The notes: generated by a model from the sequence alone, not told the origin. Counted from the stretch's first letter, positions 35,520-44,606 are shown. The stretch is 64,000 nucleotides of DNA from DATATV01 sp035551355 (GCA_035551355.1 DASZNF010000048.1:14662-78661), one strand, 5' to 3'. Numbers and translations are program-made.

Positions 35520-35671
35520 GGCGCGGCCGGCTGCCGCTCGGACCGGGTCGCCACGTCCAGGCCGATGACCCGGACCGCGCCGGAGCTCGGCCGGTCCATC
35601 ATCGCGACATTCGCCGCACTGTCCACTTCGGACAGCACGCGGCGAACCTGCCAGGGCCGGGCGGATCCGGC
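35520..35671 (-). other. Coding-like stretch downstream of LLM gene, unrecognised
   Basis: The minus strand reads VLSEVDSAANVAMMDRPSSG then AVRVIGLDVATRSERQPAA with strong G/C third-position bias, then seems to continue in another frame (AAIGFMCQQFFPCLTRV). The rest of the 209-bp gap after the deacetylase shows nothing else. It could be a broken small gene or an antisense artefact. Confidence 0.25.
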
Positions 35672-36544
35672 TCAGCGCAACGGCGAGATCACCTCGTCGG
35701 CGAACCGCTTCACCGCGTCCTTCTTGGCCGACAGCTCCGAGTCGAAACCGACGCCGTAGAACAGCCACGGCACCACGATGGCGTCGGTGACCCCGACGTC
35801 GGCCTGCGCCTTGTAGCCGTCCACGCCGAACTTGTCGATGCACACCGCCTGGAACTCGAACGGCTTGTCCGCGCGATCATGCTTGGCCCGCAGCACATTC
35901 AGCCGCTCGATGGTGCCTTCCAGCTCCTCAAGCGTCATCATGGCGCTGGACCAGCCATCGCCGAGCCGGGCGGCGCGATCCAGCGCGCGCTCGGTGTGGC
36001 CGCCGACGTAGATCGGCACCCGCTCGGTGGGCGCCGGGCTCATCTGCAACCGATCGAAGTCGAAGATCTCGCCGTGGTACTCGACCATGCCGCCGCCGAG
36101 GATCAACGCGAGGATCTCGACCTCCTCCTCCATCCGGCGGCCGCGCCGGGCGTAGGGGGCGCCGCACCACTCGAACTCCTCGGGCGCCCATCCGATGCCG
36201 ACGCCGAGACCGAACCGGTTGTTGGTCAGCGTGGCCACCGACGCGACCTGCCGGGCCAGCAGCACCGGATTGCGCGGGCCGAGTTTGAGCACCGAGGTGT
36301 AGAACCTGAGCGAGCTGGTCACCGCGCCCATGGCGGCGGTCGCGACCAGCGGGTCCACCCAGGGTGTGTCCGCGGACCAGAACCGGCTTCCGTCGGGAGT
36401 GTAGGGGTACTCGGCCGAGACCGTCTCGGAGAAGAACAGCGAGTCCGGCAACGCGACCGAGGAGAACCCGCACTCCTCGGCCGTCTTGGCCAGCTCGGTG
36501 AGGTGATCCAGTGGGCTCAGCGCGATCGACAAGGTGAACTTCAC
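35672..36544 (-). CDS. LLM class F420-dependent oxidoreductase
   Basis: A 290-residue luciferase-fold protein: FSSVALPDSLFF near the start, LRFYTSVLKLGPRNPVLLARQVASV and GLGVGIGWAPEEFEWCG are typical of actinobacterial TIGR03619-like F420 enzymes. GTG start 36544 gives the family N-terminus (VKFTLSIALS); the 33-residue upstream extension is unlike it. A perfect KstR-type box lies 9 bp upstream, so regulation with steroid/lipid catabolism is possible. Confidence 0.82.
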   Translation of the reverse strand: MKFTLSIALSPLDHLTELAKTAEECGFSSVALPDSLFFSETVSAEYPYTPDGSRFWSADTPWVDPLVATAAMGAVTSSLRFYTSVLKLGPRNPVLLARQVASVATLTNNRFGLGVGIGWAPEEFEWCGAPYARRGRRMEEEVEILALILGGGMVEYHGEIFDFDRLQMSPAPTERVPIYVGGHTERALDRAARLGDGWSSAMMTLEELEGTIERLNVLRAKHDRADKPFEFQAVCIDKFGVDGYKAQADVGVTDAIVVPWLFYGVGFDSELSAKKDAVKRFADEVISPLR

Positions 36545-36552
36545 CCCGAAAC

Positions 36553-36566
36553 TGTAACCCGTTCTA
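36553..36566 (-). promoter_or_regulatory. KstR-like operator
   Basis: TGTAACCCGTTCTA fits the KstR consensus TnnAACnnGTTnnA exactly on both strands. It lies immediately upstream of the F420-dependent oxidoreductase start. No kstR gene is in the window; single 14-bp matches can occur by chance. Confidence 0.45.
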
Positions 36567-36747
36567 GTTCGGCGCGCGACCCCCGAACGTTCACCCACCT
36601 GCGCCACCGATGAAACCGCAACCCGAAACGAGAACCGGATCACCGCGCGGCCCAGCGAACCGGCCCCACCTCGGCAGGCAAAGCGGAACCATGCTCCGTA
36701 TATGTGTGGAACAGCGCTACGCTTTGGCCGGACCGAGGAGAAGTGAT

Positions 36748-37356
36748 TTACGGCCGGAGCGCGGCCAGCACGAAATCGGCCACTTCGTGAGCCAGTTGCT
36801 CGGGCGTCTTCGGACCGTCGGCGCGATACCAGACCGGCAGCTGGTTCACCACGCCCATCGCGATCTGCACCGCGGTCTCGGCCGGCACGATCGTGGAGAA
36901 CTCGCCACTTTTCTGGGCGGCCACAATGACTTTGCGGAAGGTCGCGTGGTAGTGCCTGCGGTCGGCCCGGTACGCGGCCATGCGCTCGGCGTCCAGTTTG
37001 TGTGACTCGTGGAAGAACACCACCGCGTGGTCCAGCCGGGCCACCGTGGAGGTGATCACGCTGACCAGAATTTCCCGCACCGTGGTCGCCGCATCCGCGC
37101 CGCGGGTCACGATCGCGTCGATATCGGCATTCTGCACGCCGATCAGGGCGTGATACAGCTCGTAAAGGAGATCGTTCTTGGAATCGAAATAGTGGTAGAG
37201 CGCACCCTTGGTGACCTCGGCCCGATCGACCACCTGCTGCACCGTGGTCGCGTCGAAACCCTGCTCGGCGAACAGGGCGACCGCCGAGGCGAGGATGCGC
37301 TCCTCCATCGGCGATCGTCTGCCCGCCACCCGCTCGGCGCGCACCGCCCGGGCCAT
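36748..37356 (-). CDS. TetR family transcriptional regulator
   Basis: A 202-residue TetR/AcrR regulator: HTH at 19-66 (ERILASAVALFAEQGFDATT, VQQVVDRAEVTKGALYHYFDSK) with a C-terminal domain like those of lipid/steroid-catabolism repressors. Its ATG shares one base with the stop of the LLM gene (TGATG), making it the last gene of the SDR-LLM-TetR operon. The perfect palindrome at 39157-39172 in front of that operon and of the divergent SDR gene is its probable target. Confidence 0.9.
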   Translation of the reverse strand: MARAVRAERVAGRRSPMEERILASAVALFAEQGFDATTVQQVVDRAEVTKGALYHYFDSKNDLLYELYHALIGVQNADIDAIVTRGADAATTVREILVSVITSTVARLDHAVVFFHESHKLDAERMAAYRADRRHYHATFRKVIVAAQKSGEFSTIVPAETAVQIAMGVVNQLPVWYRADGPKTPEQLAHEVADFVLAALRP

Positions 37357-38309
37357 CAGCGACTCGGCCCGAGGCGGCGCACCATCTCCACCGGGTCGGC
37401 CCCGGTGGGCAGCACGGCGATCGCGGGCGTGGTCAGGCCGTTCTCGACGTAGGCCGCGACCTGCTCGCGGCAGGACTCCGGGCTGCCGTGCACGATCAGC
37501 TGGTCGATGACCTCGTCCGGGATCGCCGCGTTGGCGCCCTTGCGATCCCCGGCCGCCCACAGCTTGTTCATCTCGGCCAGCTGCTCGCCCCGCCCCAGCC
37601 ACTCGTGGAACTTCGCGTACACCGGCACGGTCAGGTAGCTGCTGATCAGCAGCCGGCCCAGGCCGCGGGCGGCCTCGGCATCCTCGGTGGGACAGACGAA
37701 AATCCGCGCGGCCAGCTCCAGATCCGGCCCGATCTCGCCGCGCACGGTGCGCACGTCGTCGCTGGAAAGCCAGTTGGTGATCGCACCGTCGGCCTCCTTC
37801 GCGGCCAGCCGGAGCATGCCCGGGCGCAGGGCGGCCAGCATGATCTTGGGCGGGCTGGCCGGCACGCGCTCCAGCTTGAACTTGCGCACGCTGAACGTCG
37901 GATATTCGGCACTCACCTTCTCCCCGGCCAACGCGGCCTGAAGGAAGCGCAGCGTGTCGCGGGTGCGGCCGAACGGCTCGACGAACTCACCGGCGTTCCA
38001 GTCGCCCACGATCACCGGGGACGAGCTGCCGATGCCCAGCACGAACCGGTCCGGCGCCAGCTCGGCCAGCGTCGCCGCGGTCATCGCCAGCAGACCGGGC
38101 CCCCGGGTGTACACCGGGGCGATCGCGGTGCCCAGGCGCAGTTCCGGGGCCCACTCGGCGACCAGCGCCAGCGGGGTGAACGCGTCCGTGCCGTTGGTCT
38201 CGGCCGACCACACGTCGGTGTAGCCGAGGCCGGACAGTTCCCGGACCAGCTCCTTGTGCTGCGGCAGCGGCACGCCACCCAGCGGCAGGGTGATTCCCCA
38301 GCGAGTCAT
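37356..38309 (-). CDS. LLM class F420-dependent oxidoreductase
   Basis: A 317-residue luciferase-fold enzyme: MTRWGITLPLGG, YTDVWSAETNGTDAFTPLAL, RFVLGIGSSSPVIVGDWN and a C-terminal GSPESCREQVAAYVENG. These features match the actinobacterial F420 family often found with acyl-CoA or steroid degradation genes. It lies 32 bp after the SDR gene and abuts the TetR gene. Start ATG 38309 precedes the conserved N-terminal strand. Substrate unknown. Confidence 0.85.
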   Translation of the reverse strand: MTRWGITLPLGGVPLPQHKELVRELSGLGYTDVWSAETNGTDAFTPLALVAEWAPELRLGTAIAPVYTRGPGLLAMTAATLAELAPDRFVLGIGSSSPVIVGDWNAGEFVEPFGRTRDTLRFLQAALAGEKVSAEYPTFSVRKFKLERVPASPPKIMLAALRPGMLRLAAKEADGAITNWLSSDDVRTVRGEIGPDLELAARIFVCPTEDAEAARGLGRLLISSYLTVPVYAKFHEWLGRGEQLAEMNKLWAAGDRKGANAAIPDEVIDQLIVHGSPESCREQVAAYVENGLTTPAIAVLPTGADPVEMVRRLGPSR

Positions 38310-38341
38310 CGATCGCCCCTTCGGCGTGTGGTCGGCAGCGG

Positions 38342-39112
38342 TCAGGCGATGGACTGGCGCACCAGCGCGCCGCCGTCCACCACCAGAGTGTGCCCGGTGA
38401 TCCAGGACGAATCCGCCCCGGACAGGAACACGATGGCCTTGGCGATGTCGTCCGGCTCGCCGATGCGGCCCAGCGGCAGCGTTTCGTTCAGGTGCTGCTC
38501 GAAGTTCTCCCACAGCGCCTTGGCCAGATGGGTGCGCACCAGGCCGGGCGCGATCGCGTTCACCCGGATCTGCTGCGGGCCCAGTTCGGCGGCGAACTGG
38601 CGGGTCAGGTGGATGACCGCGGCCTTGGTGGCGTTGTAGAACCCGATGCCCGGCTCGGTGGCCATGCCGCCGATCGAGGCGATGTTGACGATGGAGCCGC
38701 CATGTTCGGCCATCCACGCGCGGGCCGCGATCCCGGTCCACAGCACGATGGACAGCTGGTTGACCTGCACGATCTTCTGCGCGCGCACCATGTCGATGTC
38801 GGCCAGCGGGCCGAAATAGGGGTTGGTGCCCGCGTTGTTCACCAGCACGTCCAGCGAGCCGAACTCATCCACGGCCGCTTTCACGCACGCCTCGGCCTGC
38901 TCCTGGTCCGCGACATGCGCGGCCTTGGCCAGCACTTTCACACCCGGGTGCGCGGCCCGGATCTCCTCGGCCACCTCGTCCAGCACGTCCTGCTTGCGCG
39001 AGGAGAGCACCACATTGGCACCCTCCGCGGCCAGCGCGAACGCGGTCGCCTTGCCGATACCCCGGGATGCTCCGGTGACCAGGGCGGTCTTGCCCGTCAG
39101 GTCCGCACTCAC
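38342..39112 (-). CDS. SDR family NAD(P)-dependent oxidoreductase
   Basis: A 256-residue classical short-chain dehydrogenase: TGASRGIG cofactor loop (residues 14-21), NNAG, catalytic Ser (IASIGGM) and YNATK in place of YxxxK, with R-V-N-A-I-A-P-G and a C-terminal DGG. Ser/Tyr/Lys are present. It resembles 3-oxoacyl reductase or 3-hydroxyacyl-CoA dehydrogenase members. GTG start. First gene of the operon SDR-LLM-TetR under the palindromic operator. Confidence 0.9.
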   Translation of the reverse strand: MSADLTGKTALVTGASRGIGKATAFALAAEGANVVLSSRKQDVLDEVAEEIRAAHPGVKVLAKAAHVADQEQAEACVKAAVDEFGSLDVLVNNAGTNPYFGPLADIDMVRAQKIVQVNQLSIVLWTGIAARAWMAEHGGSIVNIASIGGMATEPGIGFYNATKAAVIHLTRQFAAELGPQQIRVNAIAPGLVRTHLAKALWENFEQHLNETLPLGRIGEPDDIAKAIVFLSGADSSWITGHTLVVDGGALVRQSIA

Positions 39113-39156
39113 GACGCCTCCTTGCCCGTGTTCGTACCCGTCAGTACGGTACAACA

Positions 39157-39172
39157 TACCGACTAGTCGGTA
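39157..39172. promoter_or_regulatory. Perfect 16-bp TetR-type palindrome
   Basis: TACCGACTAGTCGGTA is fully self-complementary, lying 13 bp before the rightward SDR start and 45 bp from the leftward SDR start. It overlaps the expected promoters of both and is the likely site for the TetR encoded in the leftward operon. Confidence 0.8.
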
Positions 39173-39184
39173 CTGGAGGAATTC

Positions 39185-39976
39185 ATGGACGTGCGCGACA
39201 AGGTAGTCGTCATCACCGGCGCGGCGCGCGGCATCGGCGCCGCGCTGGCCGAGCGGTTCGCCACCGAGGGCGCCGCGGGCATCGTGGTGTCCGATGTGGA
39301 CGGTTCGGGCGCGCGGGGCGTGGCCGAACGGATCAACGGCAAGGCCGTCGGAGTGGCCGCCGACGTGACCGACCCGGCGCAGGTGCGCGAACTGGTGGCG
39401 ACCGCCGAACGCGAGTTCGGGCCGGTGGACCTGTTCTGCAGCAATGCCGGCGTGGCCTCCGGGGTGGGACTGGACGCACCCGACGAGGCGTGGGCCACCG
39501 CGTGGGGCGTCAACGTCATGGCCCACGTGCACGCGGCGAAGGCGGTGCTGCCCTCGATGCTGGAGCGGGGCCGCGGCTACCTGCTGCACACCGTGTCCGC
39601 GGCAGGCCTGCTCACCGCGCCCGGCGACGCGCCCTACTCGACCACCAAACACGCCGCGCTCGGGTTCGCCGAGTGGCTGGGCGTCACCTACGGGGCGGCC
39701 GGGATCGGGGTCAGCACGCTGTGCCCGATGGGCGTGCGCACCGACATGCTGTTGCCGGGCATCGAGGAAGGCAACCCCTCGGCGCTGGCGGTGGCCGCGT
39801 CCGGGGAACTGCTCACGCCCGAGCAGGTGGCCGAGACGGTGGTCGCCGGGCTGGCCGAGGAGCGGTTCCTGATCCTGCCGCACCCGGAGGTCGGGAAGAT
39901 GCACGCGCACAAGGCCGCGGACCCGGATCGGTGGCTGGCCGGAATGCAGAAGACGTTCGGCACCCCGAAGAGCTGA
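39185..39976 (+). CDS. SDR family oxidoreductase
   Basis: A 263-residue short-chain dehydrogenase with TGAARGIGAAL (cofactor), SNAG, catalytic HTVSAAG Ser and YSTTK. The C-terminal half carries LTPEQVAETVVAGLAEERFLILPHPEV, a tail common in SDRs of actinobacterial acyl-CoA or alcohol metabolism. GGAGGA lies about 5 bases before the ATG. It is divergent from the other SDR and shares the TetR palindrome. Confidence 0.9.
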   Translation: MDVRDKVVVITGAARGIGAALAERFATEGAAGIVVSDVDGSGARGVAERINGKAVGVAADVTDPAQVRELVATAEREFGPVDLFCSNAGVASGVGLDAPDEAWATAWGVNVMAHVHAAKAVLPSMLERGRGYLLHTVSAAGLLTAPGDAPYSTTKHAALGFAEWLGVTYGAAGIGVSTLCPMGVRTDMLLPGIEEGNPSALAVAASGELLTPEQVAETVVAGLAEERFLILPHPEVGKMHAHKAADPDRWLAGMQKTFGTPKS

Positions 39977-40043
39977 GCCCGCCACCGCGCCGGGTTTGCC
40001 CGTTCACGACGGCGCCGGGCTGGTCAGGCCCGGGCCGGCCCGG

Positions 40044-42152
40044 TCACAACTGCGCCGGGTTGGCCAGGGCCTGCTTGAGCCAGTTGAGCTGCAGCAGCAT
40101 GAACGCTTCCGCGGCCGTCTCGTCGGTCGGGCTCATGTGCGTCACCCCGGACAGCGGCAGCACCGTGTGATCCCGCCCCGCGGCCAGCAGGGCCGCCGAC
40201 AACCTCAGGGTGTGCGCGGCGAACACGTTGTCGTCGGCCAGACCGTGAATCAGCATCAGCGGCCGGCGCAGGCCGGGCGCGTCGGGCAGCAGCGAGTTGC
40301 GGTCGTAGACCTCGGGGTTGTCGTCCGGATGACCGAGGTAGCGCTCGGTGTAGTGAGTGTCGTACAGCCGCCACTCGGTCACCGGGGCCCCGGCCACCGC
40401 CGCGTGCACCGCGTCCGGCCGCCGCAGCACGGCCAGCGCGGACAGGTACCCGCCATAGGACCACCCGCGGATGCCGACCCGGCCCAGATCCAGGTCCGGG
40501 TAGCGCCGCGCGACCGCGTGCAGCGCGTCGATCTGGTCGGTCAGGGTGACCTCGGCCAGTTCGTGGTGCACCGCGCGTTCCCACTCCGGGCCGCGGCCGG
40601 GAGTACCGCGGCCGTCGGCGATGAGCACCGCGAAACCCTGGTCGGCCAACCATTGCGACGTCAGATAGGCGTTGCCCGCGCTGAGCACGCGCTGCGCGTG
40701 CGGGCCGCCGTAGGGGTCCAGCAACACCGGCAGTTTCGTGCCGGGCCGGTGATCCGTGGGCAGCACCAGGGCAGTGCGCAGGTTGCGCTCGCCCGCCGTC
40801 AGCAGGGTGACGTTCGGGGCGATGGGCGGGGCCACGGCCAGCGAGGTCACCTCGGCCACCGGCTGCCCGGCCCGCAGCACGGCGGCCTTCGGGCCGGGCC
40901 GGGACAGACCCCAGGACACCAGCACGGTGAGCTCACCGGACCGCACGGCCGAGTGCACACCATCCACTTCGGACACTCGGGTCAGCGTGTTTCCCTTGAC
41001 AGAGAACACATGTGTCTGGGTCGGATCCTCGGCCGACGCGGTGAACAGCACGTCACCCTCGCCCGCGTCGAGCACCGCGCGCACCTGCACGTTGTCCGGG
41101 GTCACCGGCGCACCGCCCACCAGCAGCCGGTACGCGCCGTCCCGCGCGGCCACGGTGACCAGCGCGCCGTCGGCGGTCCAGGCGGGCGCGCCGGGCACGA
41201 TGTCCACCCACTGCGGATCGGTCAGTTCCTGTTCGACCCGGGTGGCGCCGGTTTGCGGGTCGATCGAGAGCACCGTCATGGTGCGCTGGTCGCGGGACTG
41301 CACGCCGATGATCGGCGGACCACCGGCCGACCAGTGGGCCGTTGCCAGGTAAGGAAGTTCCGCGCCGTTCCAGTCTACTTTGGACACCGAACCGTCGATG
41401 CCGAGCACCGAGAGGCTGACCTCGGCGTTGCGGGTGCCCGAGGCCGGGTAGGCCACGCTGTTGGCCGGGCGGTCCGGGTTGGCCGGGTCGGCGATGTGCC
41501 AGCGGCGCACCCCGCTGCGGTCGGTGCGCGCGGCCAGCAGCGCGGTGCCCTCCGGGGACCACCAGTAGCCGCGGTTGCGGTCCATCTCCTCGGCCGCGAT
41601 GAACTCCGCGACCCCCCAGGCGATGTTGTCGGTGTCGCCTCCCTCGGGCGCGGCCAGCACCCGGTCGTTGGAGCCGTCGATCTCGATCACCCGCAGCGTG
41701 CCGCCGGTGACGTAGGCGATGCGGCTGCCGGTGGGGTCGACGCGCGGGTCGATCACCGCCCCGGCGGTCCCCACCGGGCGGATGTCGCCGGTCGCGAGGT
41801 CGGCCACGAAAAGCTTGCCGGACAAGGTGAACACCGCGACCCGGCACTGTCTGTCGGTGGTGTAGGCGACCACCCCGGCGGACTGGGTGCGGCTGCGCTC
41901 GCGGCGCGCCTTCTCCTCCGGCGGCAGCTCCTCGTCGCCCTCGGCCAGCAGCGCCACCGGGTCGACGACCTGGGTCTCCTGCCCGGTCGCCAGGTCCAGT
42001 CGCCACAGGCTGTTGCGGGCCTCGGTGCCCGAGGCCGATCGCAGGAACAACACGGCCGCACCGTCCGGGGTCAGCCGGAACTCGCGCGGGGTGCCGAGGG
42101 TGAAGCGCTGGGTACGCGCCTGCAGGCGGAGGAAGGAGGTCTCACCGGTCAC
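40044..42152 (-). CDS. S9 prolyl oligopeptidase family (DPP IV-like) peptidase
   Basis: A 702-residue two-domain enzyme: beta-propeller (about 40-430) and C-terminal alpha/beta hydrolase. The nucleophile is in GWSYGG, the Asp in IHGLADDNV and the His in SGVTHMSP. The EEMDRNRGYWWSPEG segment contains the Glu pair that binds substrate N-termini in the S9B (dipeptidyl peptidase IV) branch, so dipeptidyl aminopeptidase activity is likely. No signal peptide, so cytosolic. GTG start. It ends 67 bp past the convergent SDR gene. Confidence 0.92.
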   Translation of the reverse strand: MTGETSFLRLQARTQRFTLGTPREFRLTPDGAAVLFLRSASGTEARNSLWRLDLATGQETQVVDPVALLAEGDEELPPEEKARRERSRTQSAGVVAYTTDRQCRVAVFTLSGKLFVADLATGDIRPVGTAGAVIDPRVDPTGSRIAYVTGGTLRVIEIDGSNDRVLAAPEGGDTDNIAWGVAEFIAAEEMDRNRGYWWSPEGTALLAARTDRSGVRRWHIADPANPDRPANSVAYPASGTRNAEVSLSVLGIDGSVSKVDWNGAELPYLATAHWSAGGPPIIGVQSRDQRTMTVLSIDPQTGATRVEQELTDPQWVDIVPGAPAWTADGALVTVAARDGAYRLLVGGAPVTPDNVQVRAVLDAGEGDVLFTASAEDPTQTHVFSVKGNTLTRVSEVDGVHSAVRSGELTVLVSWGLSRPGPKAAVLRAGQPVAEVTSLAVAPPIAPNVTLLTAGERNLRTALVLPTDHRPGTKLPVLLDPYGGPHAQRVLSAGNAYLTSQWLADQGFAVLIADGRGTPGRGPEWERAVHHELAEVTLTDQIDALHAVARRYPDLDLGRVGIRGWSYGGYLSALAVLRRPDAVHAAVAGAPVTEWRLYDTHYTERYLGHPDDNPEVYDRNSLLPDAPGLRRPLMLIHGLADDNVFAAHTLRLSAALLAAGRDHTVLPLSGVTHMSPTDETAAEAFMLLQLNWLKQALANPAQL

Positions 42153-42194
42153 ACCGGGTGACCCTACCGTCCTCCCCCCGCCGCTTTCAGCTAT

Positions 42195-42463
42195 TCACAG
42201 GTGGCCTTCTGGTTCCTCGTTCTCCGGTTGCTCGGCCGCCGCGGCGAACGCGGCGAACGCCTGGTCCCACATGCGGTCCAGGTAGGTCCGCAGGGCGGCG
42301 ACCCCGTTCGGATTCACCCGATAGCGCCTGCGGATGCCCTCTGCCTGGTCGCTGACCAGACCGGCGTCCTTGAGCACCTTCAGGTGCTGGGACACCGCGG
42401 GCCGGCTGACCGGCAGGCGCGTGGCCAGCTCACCGACCGCCAGCGGCGCGGTGGCCAGCAGTA
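42195..42463 (-). pseudogene. 5'-truncated ArsR family regulator
   Basis: The frame LLLATAPLAVGELATRLPVS then RPAVSQHLKVLKDAGLVSDQ and RRRYRVNPNGVAALRTYLDR is the core and C-terminus of an ArsR/SmtB winged helix. Immediately upstream of the LLLATAP codons is an in-frame TGA and the sequence no longer resembles the family, so the ~20 N-terminal residues (normally ...ADPTRRRIL) and the start are gone. The first usable start (GTG 42395) would give a 66-residue product lacking part of the HTH. The usual partner (SRPBCC/AHSA1 gene) is also absent. Confidence 0.75.
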
Positions 42464-42503
42464 GTCAATGCCGGTGAAACGATCGCTGCCCCAAACCACC
42501 GAG

Positions 42504-42532
42504 GCACGCAACAAAATGGCTGAGCACGCAAC
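42504..42532 (+). promoter_or_regulatory. Direct repeats upstream of rocD
   Basis: GCACGCAAC occurs at 42504-42512 and 42524-42532, a 20-bp period on one face of the helix, 40-70 bp before the ornithine aminotransferase start. Such spacing suits a dimeric activator site. Regulator not identified. Confidence 0.35.
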
Positions 42533-42572
42533 GGATCGTGGATGAAATCGCCGGTCGAAGCCCCGTAGCCTG

Positions 42573-43823
42573 ATGGACATGACCGCCACCGACCTGCACT
42601 CCGGCCCGACGGCTGCCGCGCCCGCCACCACCAGCGACTACATCGCGCTGGACGAGCTGTGGAGCACGCACAACTACCACCCGCTGCCGGTGGTCATCGA
42701 GCAGGCCGAGGGCGCCTGGGTCACCGACGTGGACGGCAAGCGCTACCTGGACTTCCTGGCCGGGTACTCGGCGCTGAACTTCGGCCACCGGCACCCGGAC
42801 CTGGTGGCCGCCGCGGTGCACCAGCTGGGCCGGGTCACGCTGACCAGCCGCGCCTTCCACCACGACCAGCTGGGCCCGTTCTGCCGGGAGCTGGCCGAGC
42901 TGACCGGCACCGAGATGGTGCTGCCGATGAACTCCGGCGCCGAAGCCGTGGAGTCCGCGCTCAAGGTCGCCCGGAAATGGGCCTACCGGGTCAAGGGCGT
43001 GCCGGACGGGCAGGCCGAGATCGTGGTGGCGGGCGACAACTTCCACGGCCGCACCACCACCATCGTGTCCTTCTCCACCGACGACACCGCACGCGCCGAT
43101 TTCGGCCCGTTCACCCCCGGCTTCACCGTGGTCCCCTACGGCGACGCCGACGCCCTGGCCGCGGCCATCACCGAGCGGACCGCGGCGGTGCTGGTCGAGC
43201 CGATCCAGGGCGAGGCCGGCGTGGTCGTGCCGCCGGCCGGTTACCTGGCCCGGGTGCGGGAAATCTGCGATTCGGCCGGGGCGCTGCTGATCGCCGACGA
43301 GATCCAGTCCGGCCTGGCCCGCACCGGCGAGCTGCTCGCGCTGGACCACGAGGGCGTCCGGGCCGACCTGTACACACTGGGCAAGGCGCTGGGCGGTGGC
43401 ATCATGCCGGTGTCGGCGGTGGTCGGGTCGCGGTCGGTGCTCGGGGTGCTCAAGCCGGGCGAGCACGGCTCGACCTTCGGCGGCAATCCGTTGGCCGCCG
43501 CGGTGGGCCGGGCGGTGATCCGGTTGCTGCGCACCGGCGAATTCCAGGCTCGATCGGCTGAACTGGGTACCCATCTGCACACCCGGTTGGGCGAACTTGT
43601 CGGCAACGGGGTGACCGCTGTCCGGGGGCGCGGACTGTGGGCCGGGATCGATCTCTCGCCGGAGGGCCGGACCGGCCGGCAAACCTCGGAGGCCCTGGCC
43701 CAGCGCGGCGTACTATGCAAGGAAACGCATGAGCACACCCTGCGCATCGCGCCCCCTCTGGTGATCGGTCGGGCCGACCTCGATCGGGGTATCGACGCCG
43801 TCGCGGAGGTGCTGAACAGCTAA
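42573..43823 (+). CDS. rocD: Ornithine--oxo-acid aminotransferase
   Basis: A 416-residue class III PLP aminotransferase. The N-terminal HNYHPLPVVIEQAEGAWVTD and LMPMNSGAEAVESA-like MVLPMNSGAEAVESALK identify ornithine aminotransferase; PLP Lys is in TLGKALGGG, with DEIQSGLARTG upstream. It converts ornithine and 2-oxoglutarate to glutamate semialdehyde and glutamate in arginine catabolism. It stands apart from other arginine genes. ATG start; an in-frame ATG two codons later is equally possible. Confidence 0.93.
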   Translation: MDMTATDLHSGPTAAAPATTSDYIALDELWSTHNYHPLPVVIEQAEGAWVTDVDGKRYLDFLAGYSALNFGHRHPDLVAAAVHQLGRVTLTSRAFHHDQLGPFCRELAELTGTEMVLPMNSGAEAVESALKVARKWAYRVKGVPDGQAEIVVAGDNFHGRTTTIVSFSTDDTARADFGPFTPGFTVVPYGDADALAAAITERTAAVLVEPIQGEAGVVVPPAGYLARVREICDSAGALLIADEIQSGLARTGELLALDHEGVRADLYTLGKALGGGIMPVSAVVGSRSVLGVLKPGEHGSTFGGNPLAAAVGRAVIRLLRTGEFQARSAELGTHLHTRLGELVGNGVTAVRGRGLWAGIDLSPEGRTGRQTSEALAQRGVLCKETHEHTLRIAPPLVIGRADLDRGIDAVAEVLNS

Positions 43824-43844
43824 AACGGGGGCATAGTCGATCAC

Positions 43845-44606
43845 ATGAAGCCCCTGATACCCAGCCGGCTACGCCTGTCCGCATTGCTGGTCGCGCTGAT
43901 CTGTCTGATCGCCTCCGTCGTGTTGGGCATCGCCGTAGCCGGCGCGCGCCGCGCAGGCGCCATCGACGCCACGATCATCCACGCGGTGCACCGGATAGCC
44001 GGGCAGCACAGCACCCTGGCCGATGTGCTGATCACCCTGTCGGACACGGTGGTGATCTTCGGCGGGATACTGGCGCTGATGATCGTCGGCCTGGTCCGGC
44101 GGCGCTGGGAGGTCGCGGTGCTCGCGGTGGCCGCGCCCGCGATCGCCATCGGGTTGACCGAGCTGGTCGGCAAACCCCTGACCGACCGGCGCATCCACGG
44201 CTGGCTGTCCTACCCCAGCGGGCACACGGTGGCCGCGGTGTCCACGCTGACCGTGGTGCTGCTGCTGATCGTGGCCGGCGGCTCGGTGCTGCGCGCGGTG
44301 CTGGCCACCCTCGGCTGGGCGGCGCTGAGCCTGGTCATCATGGTCGGCATGGTGGCCAAGAACGACCACTACCCCAGCGACACCATCGGCGGGTTCTGCC
44401 TGGCGCTGGCCGTGGTGCTGCCGTGTGTGGTGCTGGCCGATCGGTGGCGCTTCCGCAATCAGGCCACCATTCCCCAGCCCCGGGTCGGCGGGGTGGACCC
44501 GGCGATGCTGGCGCCGATGCCCGAGCCGGTCGCCGAATCCGCGCTCGAACCGGCCACCGACCGGTTCCCGGCCCAGCCGCTGCCCGAGGTCAGCGACGCG
44601 GGCTGA
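43845..44606 (+). CDS. PAP2-superfamily membrane phosphatase
   Basis: A 253-residue membrane protein with about six helices and a Pro/Glu-rich tail. The phosphatase motifs are KPLTDRR (motif 1, basic), SYPSGHT (motif 2) and the NDHYPSDTIGG His-Asp (motif 3). It probably dephosphorylates lipid pyrophosphates or phosphatidic acid at the outer membrane face. Last 17 bases overlap the convergent ZapE-like gene. Confidence 0.88.
   Translation: MKPLIPSRLRLSALLVALICLIASVVLGIAVAGARRAGAIDATIIHAVHRIAGQHSTLADVLITLSDTVVIFGGILALMIVGLVRRRWEVAVLAVAAPAIAIGLTELVGKPLTDRRIHGWLSYPSGHTVAAVSTLTVVLLLIVAGGSVLRAVLATLGWAALSLVIMVGMVAKNDHYPSDTIGGFCLALAVVLPCVVLADRWRFRNQATIPQPRVGGVDPAMLAPMPEPVAESALEPATDRFPAQPLPEVSDAG

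Noticed and set aside
42380..42631. 83-codon minus-strand frame overlapping the arsR remnant and rocD start
   Set aside because: Composition is Arg/Trp/Cys-rich shadow coding; the true frame is the ArsR one.
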